Origin: Trachythela sp. YZ-2020
Taxonomy: Eukaryota; Cnidaria; Anthozoa; Malacalcyonacea; Clavulariidae
DNA length: 64,000 nt
NCBI GenBank assembly: GCA_016169945.1
Contig: JADLSH010000220.1
Location: forward strand, 3,038,001 to 3,102,000
Direction: 5' to 3'
Shown here: in pieces, positions 44,862 to 56,324 of the stretch
Layout: each line of letters starts with the position of its first letter
How positions within the stretch are numbered: the first letter of the stretch is position 1
Made by a program: the position numbers and the translations under genes
The notes under the pieces: generated by a model
Databases searched by the model: none
The model's input: the letters and a program-made list of their open reading frames with translations, nothing else
Told to the model about the DNA's origin: nothing

Positions 44862-45289
44862 TCCAAAATGTCAACTTCAGGCCCATAGACTCAATATACG
44901 TCACACATATACCATATAATTAAGGACTGTCCATATAGGGGTTTATCGCCCCTTGGTCAGGTTAAGAACTGCCCGTATGGGTCTAGCACTCTGGGTCAGG
45001 TTAAGGACTGTCCATAGGGGTTTCATTCCCCTTGGTCAGGTTAAGAACTGTCCAAGTGTTTCTTGGTTCAGGGTCGTCAGGGAATAGCTACCCCTGGCAA
45101 GGCTCTGCTTTATGGTCAGAGCATTCAGTTCAGTCAATCAGTTCAGCTTAAGGTGTGACGTGAGTAGGGATGATGTTTGTCATAATATGAGCTTCACACC
45201 CCAGAACACCTTCTCCCACAAAAATTGTTTTGTTTGAATTGTGTTTTTATAAATATGGTTTTATATCAACAGCTTGGGTCATTAATTAA
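44862..45289 (+). repeat. ~430-bp direct repeat, right copy
   Basis: Same as 43735-44162 with one or two base changes. The pair flanks ~700 bases like the long terminal repeats of a small element, but no primer-binding site, polypurine tract or TG...CA ends were found. Confidence 0.9.
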
Positions 45290-45379
45290 GATTTACTAAA
45301 ACCGAAGACTTCCTTACTCAAAGTTTTAGGTTTCAGAAAATTGACCAGCCGGTAAAAAGGAAACTCATTAGTTATCCCT

Positions 45380-45655
45380 ACCTTTCCTCTGCTAAAATGT
45401 TTGGTACCCACTCAGTATTACAATACTACAAATACATGCTTGCAGTAACCCCTCGCCCTAGCCGAACATTGTCAGACACTACATTCCAAAGCATTACTAT
45501 TCATAAGCTTTTTCATCACAAAATCTGCTATGCAAAGTTGTAGGCGAGTCGGATTTCTGCGTTCAATACAAAATTTTGGCTTAGAAAACAGAATTGGATC
45601 CCTGGCTCACACCCCTCTTCACGACGCACTCAAAGGCAATCGCCATATGAAATGT
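45380..45655 (+). repeat. Dispersed repeat (GCAGCAACCCCTCGC family)
   Basis: CATGCTTGCAGTAACCCCTCGCC and the following CACAAAATCTGC and TTTTGGCT motifs recur in the same order at 62930-63260; the core alone occurs at 47857, 61829 and on the reverse strand at 33815. A multi-copy non-coding repeat of at least 250 bases. Confidence 0.6.
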
Positions 45656-45837
45656 TTTACTTGAGTAATTACTATGTTTTCCTTCATTTTAAATGTGCCA
45701 TTAAAATTTTGATCATTTCTCTAATAGTTTGGAAAGAAGAGTGGAAGGAAGCAATATTATTTTGGGAAATATATTTTGAAAGAATACAAAATGGATATTT
45801 TGTTTCAAGAAGAGGAATTTCCCATCGCTTTCCTTTT

Positions 45838-45930
45838 TCCCGGGTGTAATAAATAGACGAGCGGAATTAGTACCCTCGCCCCGGGCTATCGCGCGGAACG
45901 GCGCTTCGCGCCGTTGGCTCGGGGGTAATA
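45838..45930 (-). mobile_element. Terminus of the 3487/39549 element family
   Basis: ACGAGCGGAATTAGTACCCT and the GGCGCTTCGCGCC palindrome match the GC-rich ends at 3487 and 40180-40228. Only the end is present. Confidence 0.6.
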
Positions 45931-46030
45931 GAAAATGATGGAAACACTGAAATGAGATGATATAAAAGCATTCGTGGTTTCCATTATTTTGTATTTTACC
46001 TTTACTAACGTAGTAAATAACGATACTCAC

Positions 46031-46132
46031 CAAAAAGCCATCTTTAATTGGCGTCGGCGTGTCGGTATCTTTAATAAGATTTAAATTTTCTCCAGTATAT
46101 TCATTCTTTATAGCAACCTCTCCATTATTCAT
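46031..46132 (-). CDS. Possible first coding exon
   Basis: ATG at 46132, 34 codons reading MNNGEVAIKNEYTGENLNLI then DTDTPTPIKDGFL, directly followed by a strong donor GTGAGTATCG. The composition is protein-like and the donor is near consensus. Later exons would be at lower coordinates; none was recognised, partly because an element end sits at 45838-45930. Function unknown. Confidence 0.3.
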
Positions 46133-46557
46133 CTTTTATTTTCTTGGCTTCTGTTTCTTCCCGTTTCAACCAGCCATAAATCTCATACAGTTGACAATTA
46201 ATTGTTATTGCTTCCATATTAAACCATCCTCTATCTTTTATCACCAATTGTCTGGTCCTATGATTCGTTCTGTATTGCCTGTATTTTGTAAAATACAGGC
46301 ACTTTGCCAGGGGGAAATTAAAATACTTGAACCAAACATTCGCGGAAACTAAAACGAAACATATGTATTCTAGTAAATATTAAATCTATGCATATCTTGA
46401 TTGGTAGCAAGAGCGGTAGCCTTTTCATGAGGTTGGTTGAAGGATCTGACTATCTGGAAAATATATAATATACTGTACATAATATTATTATTAGAAAGCA
46501 TTTAACAATCTTATGATTATTATTACTGACTTTAATTCAGCGTCGGCCACGGACATA
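46133..46557. other. No gene recognised
   Basis: Short open frame at 46059-46352 on the plus strand is antisense to the possible exon and unsupported. Confidence 0.35.
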
Positions 46558-46732
46558 TGGAACAAATTGAGGGTTGCTTCGCGTGTGCCTAAAAGATATA
46601 AACAAAATCTCGACGTTTCGAGCTAAAGCCCGTCGTCAGGAGAAATTAGTAGGACGAAGGGCTTTAGCTCGAAACGTCGAGATTTTGTTTATATCTTTTA
46701 GGCACACGCGAAGCAACCTCAATTTGTTCTAT
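46558..46732. repeat. Near-perfect palindrome carrying hammerhead-like cores
   Basis: Arms of about 78 bases (GAACAAATTGAGG...GCGTGTGCCTAAAAGATATA...) face each other around AGGAGAAATTAGTA. The reverse strand of 46608-46644 reads CTGACGA, GGGC-TTTA-GCTC, GAAAC, GTC, with CTC and GAG around it. This resembles a minimal type I hammerhead, with one extra base before stem II and no loop on stem III. The facing copy has lost the CTGA box (AGTAGGACGA). Confidence 0.6.
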
Positions 46733-48949
46733 TATTATTACTGTTGTTTTACTAGTAGTTTTATTGCCTATTTAAACAGCTTTCATCATGTTAATCTCGC
46801 TTTTTCTTCCAAAACCCGAACAAACGTCAATCACATGTAAGTTTGATTTACAGAAAACTTTAAAACCCTTGAAGTAGTTGGATTTGGAATGCATTTAGAA
46901 CGATATTTTTAAGAAACTAGAACAAATTTCGCGGTATATTTAAACTTAGTGTTTAATAAACGCACACTTATCTATTATTCAGAATTCCTTACTGCTCTAC
47001 AACTCATACAATAGTCGATGTCTCTAACTGTTTACTACCTAGTCGTAAAATTTCATGCATTCATGCATCTAACACCAGAATAGAAAAAATGAGCATGTTT
47101 TTACAGTATGGGGTGAACTTTCGACTGTATACAGGGGTAAAAGAGGTAATCCTACAATGTCTGCGTGCGTTTAATGTTGAGTTTACTGAAAAAAGTTTTA
47201 AACAGGAAGAAAAATCTGAATGCCTTTTTTGTATTGATATAATAATATGGGAAAATGATCAAATGCAAATCGAATAAAAATTGCTGATCGAAATCACATT
47301 TTTCCACCGTTGGGGAACTATATAATTATTGAAACTAAATCCCATTTTGATCTAAAATTCATGAAATCACTTTTGTTTAAAACTTATTGTTTGGCGAGTA
47401 TAACATTTTAATTTAGTAATTTATTGCTTTTTCTATTTTTATGATTGTTTAAATTATGCACGTCCGAATTGTTGAACCGGGTCGTATTTGGTCATTTTTG
47501 CCTGACCAAAAAGGTGCCAATCAAATGCTAAAACCCTAATCTTTACTAATATGAAAATTAAAAATCAAATTTTTCACGCAATATTTAACGTACAAAAGCA
47601 TGCTAAAATTGGATTATACACCCGTGTATATAGATAGCATATTCACTATATATTTCCCATCATTAGCAAATATCATGCACAAATGTTGGCTAGAGTAACA
47701 GTTATGGCGAGTGTGTCTCAGACTAGCTATACTTTGAATAATAATTTATTGGCAGAAATAATCTGCTTCTATCTTGTGTTATTGTGGCATTATATAGCCG
47801 TGAGATTAGGATGCTCAAATTTGGATTACTCTCGCTCACTATTAGTTACGTTCTAACTAGAAATACATGCATGCAGCAATCCCTCGCAATTTCGAATCGA
47901 ACAACTATAGTTCCAAAACGTAATCAATTGTCAGCAGGCAATATTGATTATAAATCCCAACATCACACTTCAAGATACATTTTTCTTGTTTATGTTTTTA
48001 ACATGGAGTATTAATGATGAGGAGATCACTAAGCCTGTATAACCTGTATATCGCTTTAGGGAAATAGTATTTTGCGGACATTTTCTTTTCTTCAAAAGAA
48101 ATTGAAAATAAGATTAGTCATTTTAACTATAGAGTTTTCAATGTCCGAAACATATAATATAGTTATGAATTTATAAATATAAAATCAGGCAATATAAGAA
48201 ATTCACACCCACACTAACAAGAACCTCACTCACAGGAATGCACAGGCCAAAGGCAAAGCGAAGTAAAATAACATTCTTAAGGAAACCGATAAATACATAA
48301 AGAACAAAAAAATTAAATTGCCTTTGGCCAAATGCTTCCTTTCGTGCCTTATATCTGACTATTCCTTTTAAAGATTTTAAGTAAACAGCGAAAAAATGGT
48401 GTTGCTGAAATGGTGTTGTTAATGGTATTTTCTCATGTTTTTGAAATCGTACTCATTCCACTCCTGACCATACGCCATATATACTGTAGTCTGTATTTAC
48501 TAATTATACTTGAAGACCAGGCGAAGTTAACATTAGCTCCTAAGATAAAGCGTGCTTACACGTAAGGTCTACTGTAGTCAACAATATACTAATACAGCTA
48601 TTATACCTAATATTACAATATACGGCATAATTTATTAAGTATATTGACCATTTATAGATCGAATTATAGTTGCAGGGGTTAATCTAAGAATTTTCCAATA
48701 GTCCACACTTCAAAGAATGGGTATGGCCCTTGAGGAAATTTAGAATTGCTCTGATTTTCAGTGGCAGTGGAAGAAACTGGGACGACATATTTCTTTGTGG
48801 TGCAGCGATCCTTCTCCGCAAAGTTTTAATACCTGGAGTTTCTGAAATACCAGTTCCAGTATTTTGGGGGAGAGATTTTATAAAAATTCTATAAGTAACA
48901 AATATTATAAAAAGAGCCAACGGCCAATATAAACTTAAGGCCTATATAT
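46733..48949. other. No gene recognised
   Basis: More than 2 kb of AT-rich sequence with unsupported short frames (47089, 47784 plus; 48684 minus). The dispersed CATGCATGCAGCAATCCCTCGC motif occurs at 47862. Nothing else. Confidence 0.4.
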
Positions 48950-49840
48950 ATAATGGGCGCGAGGTCCGGATAATAAATCTCTTTCGCTGGTCTTCGCCCG
49001 TGTAAAAAATTCTGCCTAATAGGGTATTCAACTCATATCTTCCAGGTTTGTGCTTTCATTGATGTTTTCAAAAAAACGCTTCCATTTCTGTTTAATTTCG
49101 TGTTTAAAGTTGTTGTTGTTGCTCGGGAAAACTTGCAAATTGCTTGTATTTTGGTTATTCTCCGTGGTTACATCGTCAGCCTCGTCAGGATAATAAAATT
49201 CGCTTTTACTGTAATTGCCTTCGTTATTGCTATCCATCTTTATGTAATAAGTACGAAGTTTTATTAAAAATTTACGAAATTACGCTTTTTTGTGTGAAAA
49301 ACGTTAGCAGCCCGGTTGAGCGGTCCGAATGGGAAAAACTGGACCGCTCACCAGCCAATAACATTGCAGCATTCACTGTGAAACCGGACGGGAGACAAAT
49401 AAATGAACTTTTTATACAGCAATTGCCAAAGTTCAATTTTCTTGTTTGCCGATTGGACAAAACCGCATCACCTGCCGGTCCAAAAAACGTTATGTTCACT
49501 GCATGCTTGCAACCGGTCCACAATGGAACAATTATTGACCTGACAATAATAAAACCGGAAGTGAGGCGCGAGCTGTTCGCGTCTACCGGTCGGTTTGCAA
49601 GTTTTTCAGAAGGAGATAATAATCTACTATTAAGAGATAAAGATGGAATACCAAATGAATTATTGAGACTTTGACAATTGCTATATAATAAAACACTTAT
49701 TTACGGAGACCTCGGGAAAACAGCGCGTTTTGTGGCCTCTCGACCACCGTTGTTCCCCGCGGCTTAGCCTCGGGCAACAACGGCGGTCTCGGGGCCACAA
49801 AACACGCTGTTTTCCTCGGTCTCAGTAAATAAGGGATAAT
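48950..49840. mobile_element. Non-autonomous element with foldback termini
   Basis: GCGAGGTCCGG at 48958 and GAGCGGTCC/GGACCGCTC at 49318-49352 resemble motifs of the 29212 element. A strong palindrome at 49695-49835 pairs TTATTTACGGAGACC with the reverse near GGTCTCAGTAAATAAG around GTGGCC and CGGCTTAGCC. Open frames at 49028-49237 (minus, acidic, Asn-rich) and 49303-49674 (plus) lie inside. I cannot tell whether either is translated. Confidence 0.45.
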
Positions 49841-50560
49841 TATTGCCCGTGCTACGTTGCTATAGCACATGCAATGCGAAGTTTAAACTGAAACCCAAAC
49901 TGCACCCTTTCCGACCAATACTTCTCAAAATGTGCAATACTGCACGTGCACACTGAAATAGGCCCTGATTACTGGAGCGTATCATTATACACCCATAGCC
50001 GCGAATTCATTCCTTTGAAGGGAGACAAAAACTTCAAACATTACTTAGAGTAGAGTAAATAATATTGAAAAGAAATGAAGGTATCAAGTCGAGACTATGC
50101 GTGTACACTAGAATAGTACACTCCAGTAATTTTGCAAATGATGTATACATATACAAATTTACACTAGATATAAACCATGCCGGAAGTGGTAGTATGATTA
50201 TCTAAAATCTTCTGCTAAGAACCAAATAAGCCTGCGCGAGCTAATTAATAACCAAGATATTGTAGTAGCCCTTCAAAGTAGCGTATAATTTATATTTTAG
50301 CTAAAACGCAACTCTAGAATATTGCGAATATTTGTTTGTCCAAAGTTCCACACGATCGATTTTAGACATAAAACCAGTCTAGAATGTGGTTGAAGATTGT
50401 ATCATTATCAGTATGAAATAGCAACTTACATATCACATACATGGCCGTCTCTCGCTTTCATCCATCCTAAAATCTGATTTTTATTCAATTTTCCTTATAT
50501 TTTACAATGATTAAAGTCTTTCGACACTGTTCAGTGTTATCTGGCGACATGTTGGCATAT
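49841..50560. other. No gene recognised
   Basis: AT-rich, no repeats noticed, no supported gene. Confidence 0.45.
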
Positions 50561-50564
50561 GCAG

Positions 50565-51590
50565 ATTTCTTCAATGAAACAGAATATATAAATTTAATAT
50601 GACTAGTTTCTATTTCCGCATACCTCGGCAGATGACAAATTGCACGGAAAAATACGTTACATAGTAGGGAAAAGGGTTACAATTCCATGACACGCACGAA
50701 ATAGGGTTAGGGATTGGGTCGGGATTGGGGTTAAGATCAAAGAGAAATATTCGTGATTGCGTGTCATGGAATTATAACCGGGAAAAGCCCCGGTGACATA
50801 TCTTAACATTATAAATAATTATGTCATAATTTAAATTTGGTTTCTATACTTTAATACCCAAAAACGTTTCTATATTTTACAGTTATTAAACAATATACTA
50901 TAAGAATATATTCCTCAGTCTTGTCTGGTCCTACTGCTCAATACGCACAAGACTTTCTCCAAATTTTTATACGAGTTATATCCGAATCGAAGCCAAAAGA
51001 GACTTTACTAGTTCTCACTTTGTATTTTAATATTAAATGTCTGTACAGTATTATAATTTCGTTCAGAGATATATAATTATCGAACATCATTCATATAACA
51101 TATTGCGGATATACAGTGCAACGTATTAAGTCAGGTAATTCAACAGAATATATAAAATCTAATATGACTGTGGATACATTTCCGCATACCTTTGCTGAGC
51201 AGATCGACACACGTGTTTTCATATTAAACAGGAAATTACAGTGAATAATTTAATTGAGCCAAGGATTAACAAAGTGGGGCAATGACTGCACTATGAATCA
51301 AAATGACGTATCTTGGCTTTTAAACTAATCTTTGCTGTCAGTTTCTGTTCAGAATGAAAATGAACTGTGATCAGCTCTGCAGAGGTATGCGGAAATAAAG
51401 CATTCATATTTCCTGCTTACATTGTATCCGCAATAAATAACATTAGTTATCAGTATCAACTGTTGTATCCGCAATAAATAATATTATTTTATTTATGATA
51501 ACTAACGTTATATATTGCGGATACAACGTGCAGTGAGCCGGAAATATGATTGCTGTGTTTCCGCATACCTCTGCATAGCTTATCACATTG
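50565..51590. repeat. Cluster of TTTCCGCATACCTC elements
   Basis: The motif TTTCCGCATACCTC(T)GC occurs on the plus strand near 50617, 51180 and 51555, and inverted near 51376-51395. It is accompanied by ATATTGCGGATACA and CAGAATATATAAA-TTTAATATGACT blocks. The last two copies form a palindrome (about 51373-51585) centred near 51485. Best read as several copies of a MITE family with terminal GCAGAGGTATGCGGAAA. Confidence 0.7.
50675..50779. mobile_element. 105-bp MITE with 8-bp target duplication
   Basis: Terminal inverted repeats GGTTACAATTCCATGACACGC and its near complement are flanked by GGGAAAAG at 50667-50674 and 50780-50787. The core is GGGTTAGGGATTGGG-like. TIRs plus an 8-base duplication fit the hAT superfamily. 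Confidence 0.8.
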
Positions 51591-51843
51591 GGCACTCGGA
51601 AACGTTCGCCTGACGTTCGGTTCAGCAGTAATGCCCATGGGAGTAGAAAATTTAATACAATCCTGTCTGAAGTTCATGTGCTGTATAACACATGCAACAA
51701 CTGTAACACCTCCAGAATAATGATTAAAATGCTTTCAAACGATTCCATCTATGGCTAGTTTGAGCAAATTACACCAACTTTGTCATTGTAAACAAGGATA
51801 CCATGGTTTGTCTAACGCGTAACAAAATAACGCGTGAGGATAT

Positions 51844-52066
51844 TCAGGGCGCTTCCATTAATATGGTCAGACCGGTCAAATCAATCAAATTGTTAAATGG
51901 AACACAAAACGTTTGTGCTTAGGACTTGTCTGACCGAAAAATTTGGATCAAATCAAAAGAAGTTTTATTTTAGCCAGATTTTCCAAATATCAGGACCAGA
52001 TTTTTCATAGATACAGAAACAGAAATTCTGGTCTGACCGGTCTGGCCAATAAATGGAAAGCGCTGT
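51844..52066. mobile_element. ~220-bp MITE, hAT-like ends
   Basis: CAGGGCGCTTCCATTAATATGG then TCAGACCGGTC at the left is mirrored by GACCGGTCTGGCCAATAAATGG then AAAGCGCTG at the right. The ends resemble hAT termini (CAGGG...CxCTG), but no 8-base duplication was visible. Confidence 0.65.
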
Positions 52067-52799
52067 TAGTTTTGGGAGCTGTCAAGTTTCTTGAGCTAGA
52101 CTGAATTTCCAAAACAAATAAATTTTAAATATTCCCAAATATTTAAACATTCAATTTAAGTTTTTCAGCGCACTTCAAGTAGTGAATGCATTTCATTTTT
52201 ACCTCATTATAAACACAAATTTTCTCTGATATGTTTGCCAGTTTATACAAAGTTTCACCTATTTTAAATATGAATGAATACACCATAATAGTGGTAAACA
52301 AACTTTTCCGTTTAAGGATGTCCAAACAGTCCAATTTACTTTCTCTGATGTGATTTCACTGACAAAATTTCTGTTCTCTTTGCATTCACTAAAGTTCCAA
52401 CATTTTACTAGCTACCTTATGGCAGCCATCACGAAAAACCTCAAAATACAGAAAAACAAAGTAAAATCGCTAAAAACAAAAAAACATACGAATTACATTC
52501 GAGTTCCAGCGGAATTCACTAACCAAACAGTAAACAAAGTGCTACAACTTTACAAAAATACAACAAAACGGCGATATACTAGTTATAAAATCCTTCGCTA
52601 CAACAACACCGATCGTCCGATTTCAACATTGTTTTTTACCAAAATGAAGCTCACATCTTACTTTCTCCATTGCCGTCGTAGCAAAATTCATAGCACCCCC
52701 GTAAACTTCCAGGGGGCGTGAAACGCGGTATATTTCGGTTACATAATTCGTCACAAGACCTCGGAAGCGTACACGCTTTGTTGCAAACAACTGTATATT
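52067..52799. other. No gene recognised
   Basis: An open frame at 52350-52721 (plus) is Lys/Thr-rich with no recognised motif. It could be an exon but lacks splice evidence. Confidence 0.35.
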
Positions 52800-53610
52800 G
52801 TGTTTCTGTGGATAAGAGACTTGGATTTTAACACAATGAACGGTATACTCGTCTCTGATGATAGCGGTGTTCCTAAACTACAGTCTGTTGGTGACTATGA
52901 CCTGGTCTTATGTCTGAATATTGTTTTTCTGTGATTAAGAGACTGGGATTAACATGGTGGTGTATACTCGCTTCTGAAGATAGGACTCTAAATTTATTAG
53001 GTTAGACATGTTTAAACAACATGGTAAATCTAGAATCATGAGGAAGTCGCTATATTATTCCATACAAATTCGTGTCCTTTCAAATTCAGGTCCAGCTTTA
53101 GCATACGTCTCAAATGTCGTCACAGCAGTGCTGAACACCTTATCCTTATAGTGCACGGATATATCTCGTCCCAGGCATGTAGGAGGCGGTTAATGGAAAC
53201 ACATCTATCACTTCAATTCCAGCTTTACACATATCCGACATAGCGTAGGAATCGAACAATCAGACAAGCTGGAAAATTAAAGAAAAACGTTTCTTTTAAC
53301 AGACCTAATCAGCAAACGCGCTAGTTTATGCTTATTGCTACGCAATTCAAGCAAATATATGATATAAATCCATGGTAATCTATTGGCCTTTGTTTCATTC
53401 TATTTTTTAAGAGGGCCGCTAGGGAGAACACATTATTTGTCACTGGCGTTACCCTCTCTAAATATAGATTATCTTTCTATCTTATCTATCTAGCGTCATA
53501 ATAGTGGTACTATGAAAGTGTGAGGTGGCGGGCATACTGTGCGTATGCGTTAGCAGATTGGGACAAAAATACGGGACGGATAATTCTTCATTAGGACGAG
53601 TCATCCATTA
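52800..53610 (-). pseudogene. Decayed duplicate of the SGNH last exon and flank
   Basis: Counterpart of 1440-2240. The exon-like part (about 52990-53275) still shows the DAYAMSEM, DVFP and H-Y regions in pieces, but small indels split the frame (for example GTGCACGGATATATCTCG in place of GTGCAAGATATCTATCGC). The D-x-x-H pair is lost. Confidence 0.75.
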
Positions 53611-53619
53611 TTTATAGAA

Positions 53620-53876
53620 ATATTTATTTTATTTCGGTATTTCTTCAGTGTATAACACTACTTTACAAGAAAGCCGAAGTATAAATTAATATATTTACAT
53701 TATGTAGAAGTTGATGAAGCGATCATTATGCATTTTTTAAACTTGCTCAAACTATCACTGCACTTCACATTTTCAGGTAAAGTATTCCACACTTTTGCTC
53801 CAATCTACATCAATCAAAAATCGAGTACTCGTGTACAAAAACCGTTTATTTAAGTTATCTCTTATTGTATTTTATT
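53620..53876 (-). pseudogene. LINE RT extreme C-terminal fragment
   Basis: The reverse strand reads GAKVWNTLPENVKCSDSLSK then FKKC and a stop. This is the VWNSLPENIK-SxSLSxFK motif at the end of many CR1/L2-type ORF2 proteins. It is cut on its 5' side by the element at 53877. Confidence 0.65.
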
Positions 53877-54945
53877 TTTTATCTATGAAAATAAAGCAAT
53901 CTAATTGGCTAGCAAGCGTTTCAGAGCGGTCCGGATTTTTGCATCCGGCCCGCTCTGAAACTCATCCGGCCCGCATTTTTAGATTAAAAAATCTGCCCAA
54001 AAAGTTAAAAAAGCTAGCCTAACGATAGTTAGAGTACAAAGGTTTCATGCTAAGCACGATGCGTCGAGAAAACGAATACATTTGTTTTAAATACTCGTGT
54101 ATTAAAACTAACACATTTGTTTTGTTGCTCAGGAATTTCAGTATTCGGCCACATTAAAGTTAAAAAAATACAGTTTCAACAGATATCATAGAAGAAAAAA
54201 CTTTTCTCCATACATAAAACTTAAAAATATGGACCAACTGTAGTGAAAACATGATTTATCTGCCCATTTGTTAAAGTACTTTTCGTGTACATGTTGTAAA
54301 CAAACAAAAAATTAAAGCCGTGGCCCTTGGCAAACAAAGTTGAGGATGTTTTTTTTACCGTGAAATGAACAGAATAAATTACAGCATACCTTGTTCATTG
54401 TCCAGTTTTAGTAGAAAGCGTTGATCGAAGTCAAAACACATGCATTCACTGCATGATTCACTTTGTTAGTTTTTTTTATGGCCAAAGCAAGTAAACACGA
54501 AGATATCCTTGTCGAAGAAACACGGAATACCAGAAAACCAGGCCAAAACCTTTCATTCCTATGCTTTTCTACTGCCATATTTAAAAATATCGTGTACATT
54601 TTTACAGAAACCATGTTTTTTTGTGAGTTTCTTGCCAGTTTTCTTGAGTTTTCGTCTTCGTGTTTTCTTTTAACGTTCAAGTTTTGTCAACCTCGCTTTG
54701 AATTCACAATTGCACTGATCTCAAATTATTTCGCCACACTGGAATTTTCAATTTTAATAAATTCTTAAATTTTACCTATGTTAAAAAATAAACACGTTAT
54801 TTACCGGCAGCGTCGGTCCGGATGAGAAAAACTGTGCCCTCGGTCTTGAAAACGACCCTCGCCCTTCGGGCTCGGGCCGTTTTCAAGACCTCGGGCACAC
54901 TTTTTTCTCATCCGGACCTCGCAACCGGTAAATAACATATATATA
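53877..54945. mobile_element. Second copy of the 1.1-kb foldback-ended element
   Basis: Reverse complement of 29212-30350 from TTTTATCTATGAA to GGTAAATAACATATATATA. Here only one and a half AGAGCGGGCCGGATG-type units are present instead of three. The long palindrome (54795-54935) is retained. No clear target duplication was found for this copy. Confidence 0.85.
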
Positions 54946-55179
54946 TGCACCGCGGTGTAAACAAACCGCCATTGCAATCCGTCATATTTTTTTGTCAGGT
55001 AGTAGTTCATGTAATATTTTCAAAGATGAGGTGGCATGCAAAATTAATTATTTTGCTCGCATATTTGAAACCACAGGTTACGAAGAACACCATGCAGGAA
55101 ACGGCTGTACATCGACAAAACAAATTTTGTGACCACCTCTCCCCATTTATTTTTAGAGTTGGCGATTTAAATAGGACGC

Positions 55180-56318
55180 GTGATGCCAGTATAGGTAGAA
55201 TCGAACGAAGATTCGGCGGTGGAGTGAGATAAAACTACCTGAAAAATACAACAAGAACTTCGACGTTTCGAGCGAAGGCCCTTCGTCTGCAAGTTAGTAG
55301 CGTGGGTCGGGAAAACACATGTACTTTTTTATAGTGAATACAAAAGCGGTCAAGTTATAAAAACCCCCAATCAGATAGATTTAACCAAAACAAACTCTAA
55401 ACAAAATATGGAAATCACATTACAAGATATATTATCATCTAAAGAGAAGCGAACAAAACAAGAATATGAGAAAATATGGAACTATGTATGAGATATGACT
55501 AGGTGAGGTGTAGAATATCTGCTGATAGTAGGCATAAAAGAGATAGGGGTTTAATGTAAGAGAAGCGCTTCTTAATGCCGTGTTGATGAATAGTGCTAAG
55601 TTGAGAAAGAAGACGCATTTCTTGCCTTTTACGGCTATCATTGCTGCCAGAAATGGGACACAGAGCTCGAATTTTCATATCTCAAACACTGTGATTGCCA
55701 GTGTTAACATTTCTGGCAACAGGCTGTTTAGCATCATTGTCTGCGATACCACGACGAATCTCACCAAACGTTGTCCTTAAATATCTTCCAGTTTCACCAA
55801 TGCAGACAGGCGACATTTACTACATCAAATACGGTAGATGAGGCGAGAGGAGATGCACGTGAAATGGTGCTTAATAGTGTCCTTAGATTTTGGTGCCGAA
55901 ATTGTAGTGGAATAATCTATATACTTACAGGTTATTTTGTTGTTGGGAACATTAGACACAGGGTCTCTAAGTGTTTCAGATCGCGGAATATGGGAGGCCA
56001 GGAAAAAGGCAGTGTCTAAGAGAGGGGTTGGATAGCCGCGTTGGACAAAAAGTTTCTCATTTCCTGACTTTCGGTATGAAAGTCCTCATCATGACTGTAC
56101 ATGCGGCGAAGACGAAGGAACTGAAAGAAGGGAATAGACATTTTCGTGTGGTTGGGGTGGGAAGAGGTAAAGAGAATATAGCTATGGGAGTAAGTCGGCT
56201 TGTAAAACACAAAAGTAAAAAGTCTATTGCCATTGATAGATACAAGTATATCTTAGAACGATACACTGATGTCACTGATCTACCTCGTGAACTGGAGTGC
56301 TGGGTAAAAGTTATAGCC
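55180..56318 (-). pseudogene. Penelope-like element, RT end and GIY-YIG region, minus copy
   Basis: Reading from 56318 leftward: SVTSVYRS-type start, FYKPTYSHSYILFTSSHPNH, FLRLRR and CSKCRL. Then, in another frame, IGETGRYLRTTFGEIRRGIA, KQPVARNVN, GNHSV, SGSNDSRKRQEMRLL and GIKKRFSYI. This order is the RT tail plus a GIY-YIG nuclease of Penelope-like retroelements (IGETGR, PVARHF and RK..E landmarks). Frameshifts and stops (after GNHSV) make it inactive. The 3' side (55180-55310) holds the terminal block with a hammerhead-like segment. Confidence 0.8.
55253..55300 (-). ncRNA. Degenerate hammerhead-like motif of a Penelope-like element
   Basis: The reverse strand reads CAGACGA, GGGC-CTTC-GCTC, GAAAC, GTC. 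It differs from a CTGANGA core at the second base, has an extra A before stem II and no loop on stem III. Penelope-like elements are known to carry minimal hammerhead ribozymes near their ends, so the position fits; activity of this copy is doubtful. Confidence 0.4.
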
Positions 56319-56324
56319 ATGTAG

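Noticed and set aside
49303..49674. Plus-strand frame as a host gene
   Set aside because: Lies between foldback termini in sequence sharing motifs with the 29212 element; more likely mobile-element DNA.
56057..56320. Alternative minus-strand frame of 87 codons
   Set aside because: Out-of-phase reading of the Penelope RT fragment; the SSHPNH motif is in another frame.
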